A stretch of DNA of 42,423 bases from an uncultured Nitrosospira sp. (GTDB lineage Bacteria > Nitrospirota > Nitrospiria > Nitrospirales > Nitrospiraceae), in NCBI GenBank assembly GCA_900696515.1, contig CAADGK010000120.1, positions 1-42,423 on the forward strand. Direction: 5' to 3'. A program made the translations under genes and the position numbers. Each line of letters starts with the position of its first letter. Positions within the stretch are counted from its first letter, which is position 1. Positions 17,107-24,316 of the stretch are shown one piece after another. The notes beneath the pieces were generated by a model, which made no database searches, was not told the DNA's origin, and saw only the letters and a list, made by a program, of their open reading frames with translations.

Positions 17107-17172
17107 TCACACTCCTTTGTGATGGAGAACAGACCGGAAGGATGACACCAGCATGGAAGCAACCTGCTTCAT
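17107..17172 (-). CDS. Possible 21-residue leader ORF before the lipoprotein-RTX operon
   Basis: ATG at 17172, preceded by TAGGA at about 7 bases, reads MKQVASMLVSSFRSVLHHKG plus V. It stops at a TGA only 4 bases before the lipoprotein ATG, within reach of the same ribosome-binding region. It lies wholly within the predicted mRNA leader. It may be a coupling or attenuation peptide, or chance. Confidence 0.3.
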   Translation of the reverse strand: MKQVASMLVSSFRSVLHHKGV

Positions 17173-17199
17173 GTGTGTTCCTAATCAAAGAGGTGCGTG

Positions 17200-17228
17200 A
17201 GTCTAGGAGGCCGTCGGCGTGCTGTCAA
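17200..17228 (-). promoter_or_regulatory. Sigma70-type promoter of the lipoprotein-RTX operon
   Basis: On the minus strand TTGACA (17223-17228) and TAGACT (17200-17205) are separated by exactly 17 bases. The predicted transcription start is near 17193, giving a leader of about 90 bases to the lipoprotein ATG. Confidence 0.7.
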
Positions 17229-17956
17229 GAACCGTGGTTCGCAACCGCATGCCCCGGCCAAGTCGACGGAATCTACAGGAAGACGAACGACGCCGGACAG
17301 TAGTCAAAAGAGGGGGAACAATCGGGCAGACCGCGTCGGAAACGGACGCGTCGATCATCGAACGCGGATGAGCAGACGAATTCGGCCATTGCAACCAACC
17401 GTTTACCCTCATGAGGGTCAGCCAGGAATGGCTCCGGATACACTACGTCTCACCGATAGGTGAAGGAAGGAAAATAACGCCTCGATGCCTGAAGCATTCG
17501 CACAACGTGCGACGGGGGCGTGGGCCGCACATCTCCTGCCCAACCTTTCATCGCCCTTCCTATTCGTGGCACGCAGACAAGCCTGAACCGATCAAGGCCG
17601 ACCTGGAAAGAAGAGTCTCGAGGTGCGGACGTGAGATAGGCTGCCTCGGTGGTATCGTCTCTCGACGCGGCTGGGAAACGAGGTGTCGGGTCAGGGCTTC
17701 GGCAGAGGGGAAAACCACGGGATCCGGCTCGTATCAGGAAGCTGTTTGGGAGGAGTATTCGCTGAACCCCGCCCACCCTTGAGTGTATGCCGGGGCTTAC
17801 GGCCACGGGGACGACGGGGCGTTGAGGGCTTGGCGTGTTTGGTAGCCATGCATTGAGTATATCACTTAATAACCTAAGTATTGCTGAGTATTATAAATAA
17901 TGATTTTCGCGGCTCGGCGAGAGCGGGGAAAGGAACCAGCCCCAGTCATGACCGGC
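17229..17956. other. 728-base intergenic region, no convincing gene
   Basis: Several short open frames occur on both strands but none has a ribosome-binding site or a recognisable product. An A+T-rich patch at about 17850-17910 contrasts with the G+C-rich surroundings. The only candidate is the small frame at 17691-17849. Confidence 0.5.
17691..17849 (-). CDS. Possible 52-residue basic peptide or gene remnant
   Basis: ATG at 17849 follows an A+T-rich stretch with TATACT about 10 bases upstream. The product begins MATKHAKPSTPRRPRGRKPR and is very rich in Arg, Lys and Pro, with no known domain and no Shine-Dalgarno. It could be the 5' remnant of a lost gene. Evidence is weak. Confidence 0.22.
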   Translation of the reverse strand: MATKHAKPSTPRRPRGRKPRHTLKGGRGSANTPPKQLPDTSRIPWFSPLPKP

Positions 17957-18508
17957 TTACACGTGCCGGCGTGTCTGCGTCATTCTCCGGACGATCGGTG
18001 CGTATGAGGATTGAACGGGCTCGTCCAGCGTAACCCCAAGCAACAGCCGCCCCAGGAACATCGTGATCGCAATGGAAAGACTGCTTTCGGCCCAGCCCGC
18101 GAAGGACTGCGCGCCCACCAGGACGCTCACGCCGCAGAGGAGCCAGATTCCCATGCCCATTGCCACGAGACAGGCGGGACGTGTGGTGTGCGTCAAACGA
18201 AGTGCCAGCGCCACACTGATCGCCCCCACCAGCAGGGCAAGCAGCGGGTACATCCCGGGATCAATCTTGGGGGTAATCCCAAGCGCGGCCAACGCCAGCC
18301 CGGCCAGAAAGGTCATACCGGAGACGAGCATCACCCCGCGGACTATGGCTCGCCATGGAAGGGGTTCGTGCTGAGGAATCATGCGGGTCAGCATACGGTC
18401 TGCCCCGTCGGCGACGCCATCCCACGAAAGCCGGGGGATCAGAATGGTCGAAATGTCCCGCTGTTTGCCAAAACCATGAGGGAAGATCACTGGTACAATC
18501 TTGCTCAC
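17957..18508 (-). CDS. Small four-helix inner-membrane protein, unknown function
   Basis: 183 residues from a GTG. After a hydrophilic N-terminal 50 residues, four hydrophobic segments are visible at about 54-78, 86-105, 110-132 and 142-160, and the protein ends in a basic tail (RRMTQTRRHV). I recognise no family. The start region lacks a clear Shine-Dalgarno, so the exact start is uncertain. It is divergently oriented from the plus-strand gene at 18771, and the 262 bases between must hold both control regions. Confidence 0.65.
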   Translation of the reverse strand: MSKIVPVIFPHGFGKQRDISTILIPRLSWDGVADGADRMLTRMIPQHEPLPWRAIVRGVMLVSGMTFLAGLALAALGITPKIDPGMYPLLALLVGAISVALALRLTHTTRPACLVAMGMGIWLLCGVSVLVGAQSFAGWAESSLSIAITMFLGRLLLGVTLDEPVQSSYAPIVRRMTQTRRHV

Positions 18509-18770
18509 CTCGATAGCACCATCGTGCTCTCCAGGACCAATGGAATGCGGTACGGTGAGTCACCCAGTCACCCCGCTCGATGTGTACGACCGTTGCCGAC
18601 CCCGTATATCTCCCTTGTCGAGGCCCTCTTGCAGATTGATCCCCTGCCCTCCTAGAATCAGCCATCGGTCCAGGTACCGATGGCCTTCGAGATGCTCCCT
18701 CTCGCCGGTGTCCTGCCGGCTGCCCGGTGATGTAGACTATCTGGTCTCCACAACGACGGAGGAACGCCCG

Positions 18771-19331
18771 ATGACCCTCCTTACCTTTCGCTTCCGCCAA
18801 TCCCAGGCCGTGGACTTTTACTGGAACCTCGAGCTGGCCAAGCGAGGCGCCCTCCGCGAATTCAACGTCCCTCCCAACATCATCATCTACGAGTCGACGT
18901 TCGACCTCCTCAACCCCATCCAGGTCGGACATGCCTTGTCCATGGCCAAAGCCTTAATGCTCGACAAACGCGCCGAGGTCTTCTCGGGAAACACGTCGTT
19001 GACCATGACGACCGTCCGCGACGTCTTGCAGTGCTATCAGCAATCGATGCAGGCTGAGGACTACCATGCCCATTGCTGGTTCAAAATCCGGCTCACGTTT
19101 GATCTGACGGTAACGCGGTTCGAGGTGGAGTCGGACGAGGCGGGAAAGGCGTTCGTGTTCCCCTGTCGATGCGCGGCCTCACAGGCCTATGGCATCCACT
19201 ATGAGCACCCGGGAACGATCTATGCCCAAGTGGACTCAGCCTTGTGGCGGGCCGGCACGCGCTGGTGCCCGCGGCTCGAGGATCTCTCGGAAATCAAACT
19301 GGTGAATGTGGAGTTGCAGACGAAACGATAA
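18771..19331 (+). CDS. Conserved-looking hypothetical protein
   Basis: 186 residues starting MTLLTFRFRQSQ, chosen because GGAGGAACGCCCG precedes this ATG at good spacing. The frame stays open further upstream but codes an implausible Arg/Ser/Pro-rich stretch. The product is soluble, mixed alpha/beta, with a Cys-containing segment (VFPCRCAASQAYGIHYEH) and a C-terminal beta region. No signal peptide or known domain is seen. It is the only clear plus-strand gene before the right edge, standing convergent to the gene at 19370 with a 38-base gap. Confidence 0.7.
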   Translation: MTLLTFRFRQSQAVDFYWNLELAKRGALREFNVPPNIIIYESTFDLLNPIQVGHALSMAKALMLDKRAEVFSGNTSLTMTTVRDVLQCYQQSMQAEDYHAHCWFKIRLTFDLTVTRFEVESDEAGKAFVFPCRCAASQAYGIHYEHPGTIYAQVDSALWRAGTRWCPRLEDLSEIKLVNVELQTKR

Positions 19332-19369
19332 CCGACTCCCGGTGCCCGCTCTTGCGCTCCTCTTCGCTC

Positions 19370-19867
19370 CTACGGCACCGGAGTCACGGTATGGGCCATG
19401 ATGCGAACGCCGAGATCCTTCCCGTCCGGAGTTCGGACCATCGTCGGCGGCGCGTCCATGTACCCTTCCACGATGCAGGCCATTCGCTCTGTCACGACGG
19501 TCGCGCGCAACGTCCCGACCTGACAACGGGCTTGATACAACACGGTAATCGTCCCGCTGCCATCCTCCAGGTCGAATTCCGCTCCGCACAGCGACTGCTT
19601 GGTGGCGAGCGCACTTCCGGCATGGACCACGACGTTCTTCGCCACCCCTTCCAATTTGAAGACCTTTCGATGAAAGGCGCTGGGATTCACCAGGAGGGAG
19701 CCGACCCCTGTCACCGGCTCGGCCGGCCATCCGGTCACGACCGTCATCAACAGGACCCCACAGGACAGGATCCCGATGCGCAGCTCCACCCCTAACGCCC
19801 GTGGTCGCACTCGTGCCTTACCAGCCTGTTCCTGCGCTGTTCTTCTCTTCAAACTTCTCCATTCCAT
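19370..19867 (-). CDS. Exported OB-fold-like protein
   Basis: 165 residues from an ATG with a strong purine-rich ribosome-binding site (GGGGAAGGGAGA). A basic N-terminus is followed by a hydrophobic signal or anchor at about 30-47. The mature part resembles bacterial OB-fold domains: GSLLVNPSAFHRKVFKLEGV, then AEFDLEDGSGTITVLY and RMACIVEGYMDAPP. Three Cys (94, 115, 131) could form a periplasmic disulfide. It lies downstream of hlyD on the same strand, separated by 183 bases with a dyad, so it may be a separate unit. The ligand is unknown. Confidence 0.7.
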   Translation of the reverse strand: MEWRSLKRRTAQEQAGKARVRPRALGVELRIGILSCGVLLMTVVTGWPAEPVTGVGSLLVNPSAFHRKVFKLEGVAKNVVVHAGSALATKQSLCGAEFDLEDGSGTITVLYQARCQVGTLRATVVTERMACIVEGYMDAPPTMVRTPDGKDLGVRIMAHTVTPVP

Positions 19868-19928
19868 TCTCCCTTCCCCTCCCCCAAGTCTGTCCGCTCC
19901 TGCCGCCGGTCAGGCATGCCCGCCACCG

Positions 19929-19948
19929 TATCGTCCATCCGGACGATA
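19929..19948 (-). other. Perfect 8-bp dyad between hlyD and the OB-fold gene
   Basis: TATCGTCC-ATCC-GGACGATA is a perfect 8-bp stem with a 4-base loop. It lies about 100 bases after the hlyD stop and about 60 before the next start. There is no T-tract, so it is either a weak or Rho-assisted terminator or an operator. Confidence 0.4.
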
Positions 19949-20050
19949 GACCCGTCTGTCATTCGGGCCGGCGGAAGTGAGGACAACGAGAGTCACCATG
20001 CGCAAGGTCTCGTTCCTTGGCAGACTGATCTGTTCGTCTTTCAACGGAGT

Positions 20051-21496
20051 TCACGATCGGCTTCGCCGCTCCATGAACTCGCGGGCGGTCTGAACGAGCG
20101 CGAACCCTTCCCGTACACGGTCGTCCATGAGCCGGCGTACCGGCGCCAGGAGGTACTCGATCATGCGGCGTGGCTCGGTCTTGATCTCCACCGTCACGGC
20201 CATCCCCGGAGTGAGCGTGACCGCTGTGCTCCCGACTTGGACCGTCGAACGATCCGGACTGACTGTTATGGGAACACGACGCTCCATGCTGTTGTTCGAT
20301 GCCGCACCATCAGCAACCGTCAGTACATGACCGGCGATCGTCGCAGCGGAGCCCATCGGCAATGGTGTAAGCTTGATTTCAACCGGCCGTCCCTTGCGGA
20401 GCCCCTCTGCATCCTTCTTCTCGACATGGGCCTCGACTTCGACCGAATGGTCCGGCGGCGCCACCATCAGCACCGGCTGCGCCGGCGTCACCACGCTGCC
20501 TGCCGCCTGAACCGTGAGCTGTCGCACCACTCCATCAATGGGGGAGCGCACCCGCTGCAGCCCGGCGTCCCGTTCGGCCCTCGCCGCCTCTTGTGCCAAC
20601 GACGCGGCTTTTGCTTCAAGAGCGGAGAGCTCTGCCTGTTTCATCCGTTGAAAATCCGAAACCAGGGAGAGCGACTCCCGTTCCGCCTCCGCGAGCGCCG
20701 CCCGATCCTGCTCCAGTTGCTCCTGCCGTCGAGTCACCTCCTGTAGTGCCTCACTACGCCGACGGTCGGCCTGCAGAAAGTCCGTCTTCGCTCCAACCCC
20801 ATGCTCCATCAATTTCCTCGACTGATCCGCGCGCGCGGTCTCCGCTGACAGCGCCGTCTTCAGGCGGAGGAGCGCGTCCTTCGTCTCGACGATGGTCGCG
20901 CGGCGCTGATCGACCAGAAGCTGGGCCTCCGCAATCTTGGCCTGGTGCTCCGCCAATTGGTCCCGCAATAACTGCTGCTGGAAGCGAAGCTCGTCCCCGT
21001 CCGCATCGGCCGGCGCCTCGAGGGTCGCCTGGTTCTTGATGAGCGCGCGCAACCGGGCCGCTTCCACCCGTATCGCCCGGTGTGCCTTGCCTGCACGATC
21101 CCGCTCGGCGATCCTCCTCGTCGGATCCACGTCGATCAAGAGATCCCCCTGCTTCACCGGTTGCCCGTCATGAACGTAGATCGCTGCAAGCACACCCGCT
21201 TCAGACGGGTGAATTCGTCTCGAGTCCGCGCTCGGTACCACCTTCCCCTGAGCCGTCGTCACCGAGTCGACCTTCACGAGCATGGCCCATGCGGCGCCGG
21301 CCGCACCGGCGGCCACCATCGTCCACAGCAACGCCCGGCCGATCGGAGACGGAGGCGACTGCTGGATATCCAACGCTTCCGGAAGAAACTCCGCGGCAAG
21401 CCCGGCCGGAACCGCCTGGTTGAGAGGCTGCCCTGATTCGGCCTGCCAGGCGGCTTTCCACACCGTCCAATGTCGTGACAACGCATGAAATGCCAT
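20051..21496 (-). CDS. hlyD: HlyD-type periplasmic adaptor (membrane fusion protein) of type I secretion
   Basis: 481 residues. A cytoplasmic N-terminal tail of about 50 residues is followed by one membrane helix (about 52-74), then a lipoyl-like half (TTAQGKVVPSADSRRIHPSEAG, DGQPVKQGDLLIDVDP). A long alpha-helical hairpin runs from about 130 to 325, rich in Gln, Glu, Arg and Ala. It returns through the second lipoyl half (RVRSPIDGVVRQLTVQAAGSVV) to a beta-barrel region with GMAVTVEIKTEPRRMIEYLLAPVRR, the usual HlyD ending. It bridges the ABC exporter and an outer-membrane TolC-type channel, which is not in this window. It lies 81 bases downstream of hlyB2 and is presumably its operon partner. 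Confidence 0.93.
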   Translation of the reverse strand: MAFHALSRHWTVWKAAWQAESGQPLNQAVPAGLAAEFLPEALDIQQSPPSPIGRALLWTMVAAGAAGAAWAMLVKVDSVTTAQGKVVPSADSRRIHPSEAGVLAAIYVHDGQPVKQGDLLIDVDPTRRIAERDRAGKAHRAIRVEAARLRALIKNQATLEAPADADGDELRFQQQLLRDQLAEHQAKIAEAQLLVDQRRATIVETKDALLRLKTALSAETARADQSRKLMEHGVGAKTDFLQADRRRSEALQEVTRRQEQLEQDRAALAEAERESLSLVSDFQRMKQAELSALEAKAASLAQEAARAERDAGLQRVRSPIDGVVRQLTVQAAGSVVTPAQPVLMVAPPDHSVEVEAHVEKKDAEGLRKGRPVEIKLTPLPMGSAATIAGHVLTVADGAASNNSMERRVPITVSPDRSTVQVGSTAVTLTPGMAVTVEIKTEPRRMIEYLLAPVRRLMDDRVREGFALVQTAREFMERRSRS

Positions 21497-21577
21497 GTGA
21501 CCTCAGAGTTGCGTTTTTAGTTTCACGTTTACTTCCTACGTTTCACTTCTCACACTTCACTTCCCACCCCTTACACT
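21497..21577. repeat. Purine-rich degenerate short-repeat spacer between hlyB2 and hlyD
   Basis: Almost the whole 81-base spacer is built, on the minus strand, of words such as GTGAAG, GTGTAAG, GTGGGAAGTGAAG, GTGAGAAGTGAAACG and GTAAACGTGAAAC, a loose 6-9 base periodicity. It resembles the tract at 4461-4535. Its effect on hlyB-hlyD co-expression is unknown. Confidence 0.55.
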
Positions 21578-23761
21578 TCACCTTTCACTACCTGCCTGAT
21601 ACGCATGCAGCCGGGTATAGGAGCCACCAGCCCGCAGCAGCTCATCATGCGTCCCTTGCTCGACGATCTCGCCCCGTTCCACGACGTAGACACAATGGGC
21701 CTGGCGCACCGCACTCAACCGATGGGCCATCACGAACAGGGTGCGCCCCTGCGCGATGTGAACCATGTTCTGCTGAATCACCGCTTCGGCGTCTTCGTCC
21801 AACCCGCTCATGGCATCGTCGAATATCAGCATGCGCGGATTCGACGCCAGGGCACGGGCGATTGCAATCTGCTGGCGCTGCCCGCTCGAAAGCATGGAGC
21901 CCTGTTCGCCGATCAGCGTGTCATACCCGTTCCCCAGCTCCGCGATAAACTCATGGGCTCCGCACAACCTTGCCGCCTGCAGCACCTGCTCCACCGGCAG
22001 GTCGGGATTGCTCAACGCGATATTGCTTCGAACCGAACCGTTGAACAGAAAGTTCTCGTGCAGCACGACCCCCACGTGCCTTCGCCACCAGGCCGGGTCG
22101 ACGTGCGCGAGATCGACCCCGTCCACCACGATTCGTCCCTGGTCAAGGGGATACAAACACTGGAGCAGTTTGGCGATCGTGCTCTTGCCGGACCCTGCAC
22201 GTCCGATGATCCCGATAATCTGGCCTGGCTCCGCCGAAAGGGACAGCGTGCGGATGACCGTCGGCCCATCCGGACGGTACCGGAACGTGACGTCCTCGAA
22301 CCGAACCTGCCCGTGAATATGCGGGATCGTGACCCGATTCTGGCTGTAGGACGGCTCCGGCTGCCGATTCATCACATCGCCCAGCCGCTGGACCGACAGG
22401 TCCGCTTGATGAAACTCCTGCCAGAGATTGACCCACCTCAGAACAGGACCCGTCACCTGGGTCGCCAACAGGGTGCATGCGATCAACTGCCCGATACTCA
22501 ATTGGCCTTCGATCACACGAGAGACTCCGATCCAGAGCACCAACACCAAGGTCACGTTGCGCACACCCATCGCGAGGTGCCGCGCAATCGTCACCAAGCC
22601 GGTTGCCTGCACACTCGCCCGTACATAGCCGGCCAGCTGGGCTTCCCATTTCCGCAGGAACGACGGCTCGACGGCCAGGGCCTTCACCGTATGGAGACCG
22701 TTGAGGACTTCGACCACGAACGCCTGGTTCTCCGCCCCCCGATTGACGGTATCGTGCAAACGGGCGCGTATTGCCGGAGTCATGAAGACGAACAACAGGG
22801 CATAGACCGGAAGTGAAGCCATGACCATCAGCGCGAGTATCGGGCTGAACAGCCACATTCCCGCCAGAAAGAGCAGGCTACAGGGAATATCCACCAGCAC
22901 GACCGTCGTATGGCTTGTGACAAATTGGCGGAGATGCTCCAACTCGCGCAGGCGGGCGACCGTCTCACCGAGACGCTTGCCGTCAAAATAGGTCAGCGGG
23001 AGCGTCAGCATATGGCGAAAGAGTTGGGCGCCGAGCCCGACCGTCATCCGATTGGTCGTATGTGACAACAGATAGATCCGCAGCCCGCCGAGAACCCCCT
23101 CGAAAACCGCCATCGCGAGCACGCCACCGGCCAGCAGGGAGAGCGTGGTACCCTCCTTGTGCACGAGAACCTGATCAATCATCATCTGCACGATGAACGG
23201 TATGGCCAGGGCCAGACAATGGAGGAAGACCGACGCCGTCAGAACCTCGCCGAAGAGCATACGGTACTTGACGATCCCTGGAATCACCCAGGTCATGTCG
23301 AATGTGAGATCGTGCAGACGAGCCTGCGCCCGCTTCGACAGGAGTATCAGCTCTCCCGTCCAGATCATTTCGAACCGGTCACGGGACAGGACGAGGGAAT
23401 AGCCTTCCGCGGGATTCTGAACCAACACCTTCTCTTCTTCGACTTTTCCCACCACCAGATACCCGCCGTCCACGAGCTTGGCCATGGCGGGAAAGGCGGT
23501 TTCGTACAGTTTGCTCCATTCACTTCTGATGAGACCCGCTTTGAGGCCAAGACGTTTGGCGGCACGAAGCAGTTCCGCATCGGACAACTTGTGCCCGGAC
23601 TGGGCAAACTGATGTCGAAGCTGCGACCCCTCGGCCGGAAGATCGTAGTACCGCGCGATGATCAGCAGACACAGCAGTCCTGTATCGGATTCCTCCGACG
23701 AACCCATCGGGGGTATCGGCTCAGACTGATCGGGAGGCGTGGTCTTCTCGGCAACCGACAT
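21578..23761 (-). CDS. hlyB: HlyB-type type I secretion ABC exporter with degenerate ATPase motifs
   Basis: 727 residues, HlyB-like throughout. The C39-like domain (about 25-145) lacks the catalytic Cys (DTGLLCLL), so it is a non-cleaving substrate-binding domain. The membrane domain spans about 155-440 and the ATPase about 475-720. Walker A is GRAGSGKS (520-527) and the H-loop His is present (680). However, the Q-loop Gln is His568 (VGVVLHEN), the signature is LSSGQ (624-628) and the catalytic Glu after Walker B is Asp649 (LIFDDAMSGLD). The canonical paralogue at 1-2141 keeps all three. The changes suggest slow or asymmetric ATP hydrolysis, perhaps in a heterodimer. hlyD follows 81 bases downstream. 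The membrane segment near residue 180 also diverges (SVFLHCLALAIPFIVQ). Confidence 0.93.
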   Translation of the reverse strand: MSVAEKTTPPDQSEPIPPMGSSEESDTGLLCLLIIARYYDLPAEGSQLRHQFAQSGHKLSDAELLRAAKRLGLKAGLIRSEWSKLYETAFPAMAKLVDGGYLVVGKVEEEKVLVQNPAEGYSLVLSRDRFEMIWTGELILLSKRAQARLHDLTFDMTWVIPGIVKYRMLFGEVLTASVFLHCLALAIPFIVQMMIDQVLVHKEGTTLSLLAGGVLAMAVFEGVLGGLRIYLLSHTTNRMTVGLGAQLFRHMLTLPLTYFDGKRLGETVARLRELEHLRQFVTSHTTVVLVDIPCSLLFLAGMWLFSPILALMVMASLPVYALLFVFMTPAIRARLHDTVNRGAENQAFVVEVLNGLHTVKALAVEPSFLRKWEAQLAGYVRASVQATGLVTIARHLAMGVRNVTLVLVLWIGVSRVIEGQLSIGQLIACTLLATQVTGPVLRWVNLWQEFHQADLSVQRLGDVMNRQPEPSYSQNRVTIPHIHGQVRFEDVTFRYRPDGPTVIRTLSLSAEPGQIIGIIGRAGSGKSTIAKLLQCLYPLDQGRIVVDGVDLAHVDPAWWRRHVGVVLHENFLFNGSVRSNIALSNPDLPVEQVLQAARLCGAHEFIAELGNGYDTLIGEQGSMLSSGQRQQIAIARALASNPRMLIFDDAMSGLDEDAEAVIQQNMVHIAQGRTLFVMAHRLSAVRQAHCVYVVERGEIVEQGTHDELLRAGGSYTRLHAYQAGSER

Positions 23762-23817
23762 TCAGCCATCTTAGGGGACAGGTGGGCGATGGCCAAATAT
23801 TTTCGATGAATGGCACA
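23762..23817 (-). promoter_or_regulatory. Leader conserved between the two hlyB paralogues (copy 2)
   Basis: It holds the same blocks, in the same register from the start codon, as 2142-2197: CAGCCATCTTAGG, GGCCAAA and TTTTCGA (plus-strand reading). Conservation of blocks but not of the bases between them points to selected sites rather than only recent duplication. Confidence 0.45.
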
Positions 23818-23971
23818 GGGTACCGTCTCTGGAATATGGACGTCTTGTGCGCCTCCTCTTCTCGCCTGGTCGTTGGTTGATCCCCCGCTCGTTACCACGG
23901 GCCTGCAACAACCGGGGCTCGGGTGGTCGCACGTGACCGATCAGACGGAAGACTACGCGATGCCCGTGCGC

Positions 23972-24148
23972 CTAACCGAGGTATCGACCGTAGAGAAAGG
24001 CCACAAACTGCTTGGCGCCCCGCATCCGGTTCTTAATGTTGTCGTCACTTACGCCGGCCTGCCGCAGTTGCTGCTCAAACCTGACTAACGCATCCCGCAG
24101 CTCTTTCCGCAACTCTCTCTCAATCACCTTGTCCAGTATGCTCGGCAT
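23972..24148 (-). CDS. Small 58-residue helical protein, unknown function
   Basis: It has an ATG at 24148 with an excellent Shine-Dalgarno (AAGGAGGAAGATC). The product begins MPSILDKVIERELRKELRD and ends AKQFVAFLYGRYLG, and is predicted to be almost entirely helical. The segment from FEQQLRQAGVS to RGAKQFVAFLYG loosely resembles the N-terminal SAM-like core-binding domain of tyrosine recombinases, but no catalytic domain follows, so this is a weak analogy. It is the first small gene upstream of hlyB2 on the same strand, with a 210-base gap. Initiation signals and coding character support a real gene. Confidence 0.65.
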   Translation of the reverse strand: MPSILDKVIERELRKELRDALVRFEQQLRQAGVSDDNIKNRMRGAKQFVAFLYGRYLG

Positions 24149-24200
24149 GATCTTCCTCCTTCATCAATTGTCCACATGCGCCTTCCATCACCGTGTTGCA

Positions 24201-24246
24201 GGAGCGAGTGCGGGACAGAACATTCGGATTCTACAAGACTCGCTCC
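24201..24246 (-). other. 9-bp inverted repeat upstream of the small helical-protein gene
   Basis: GGAGCGAGT (24201-24209) and ACTCGCTCC (24238-24246) are perfectly complementary around a 28-base loop, between the 594-residue protein gene and the small gene at 24148. There is no T-tract. It could be an operator or part of a terminator. Confidence 0.35.
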
Positions 24247-24316
24247 CGACAAGCCAGCGCTTCCCGCGTGGAGAACGGCGCTATCCGGCGCCTCCGGAAC
24301 TCGTTCTTTACGGAGT

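Noticed and set aside
18261-18932. 223-codon minus-strand frame
   Set aside because: It overlaps both the membrane-protein gene and the plus-strand gene at 18771, which have better starts and protein-like composition.
21605-22816. 403-codon plus-strand frame, resembling another at 789-1589
   Set aside because: Both are antisense to the two hlyB paralogues and look alike only because the hlyB genes are homologous. The products are His/Arg/Gln-rich with no initiation signals.
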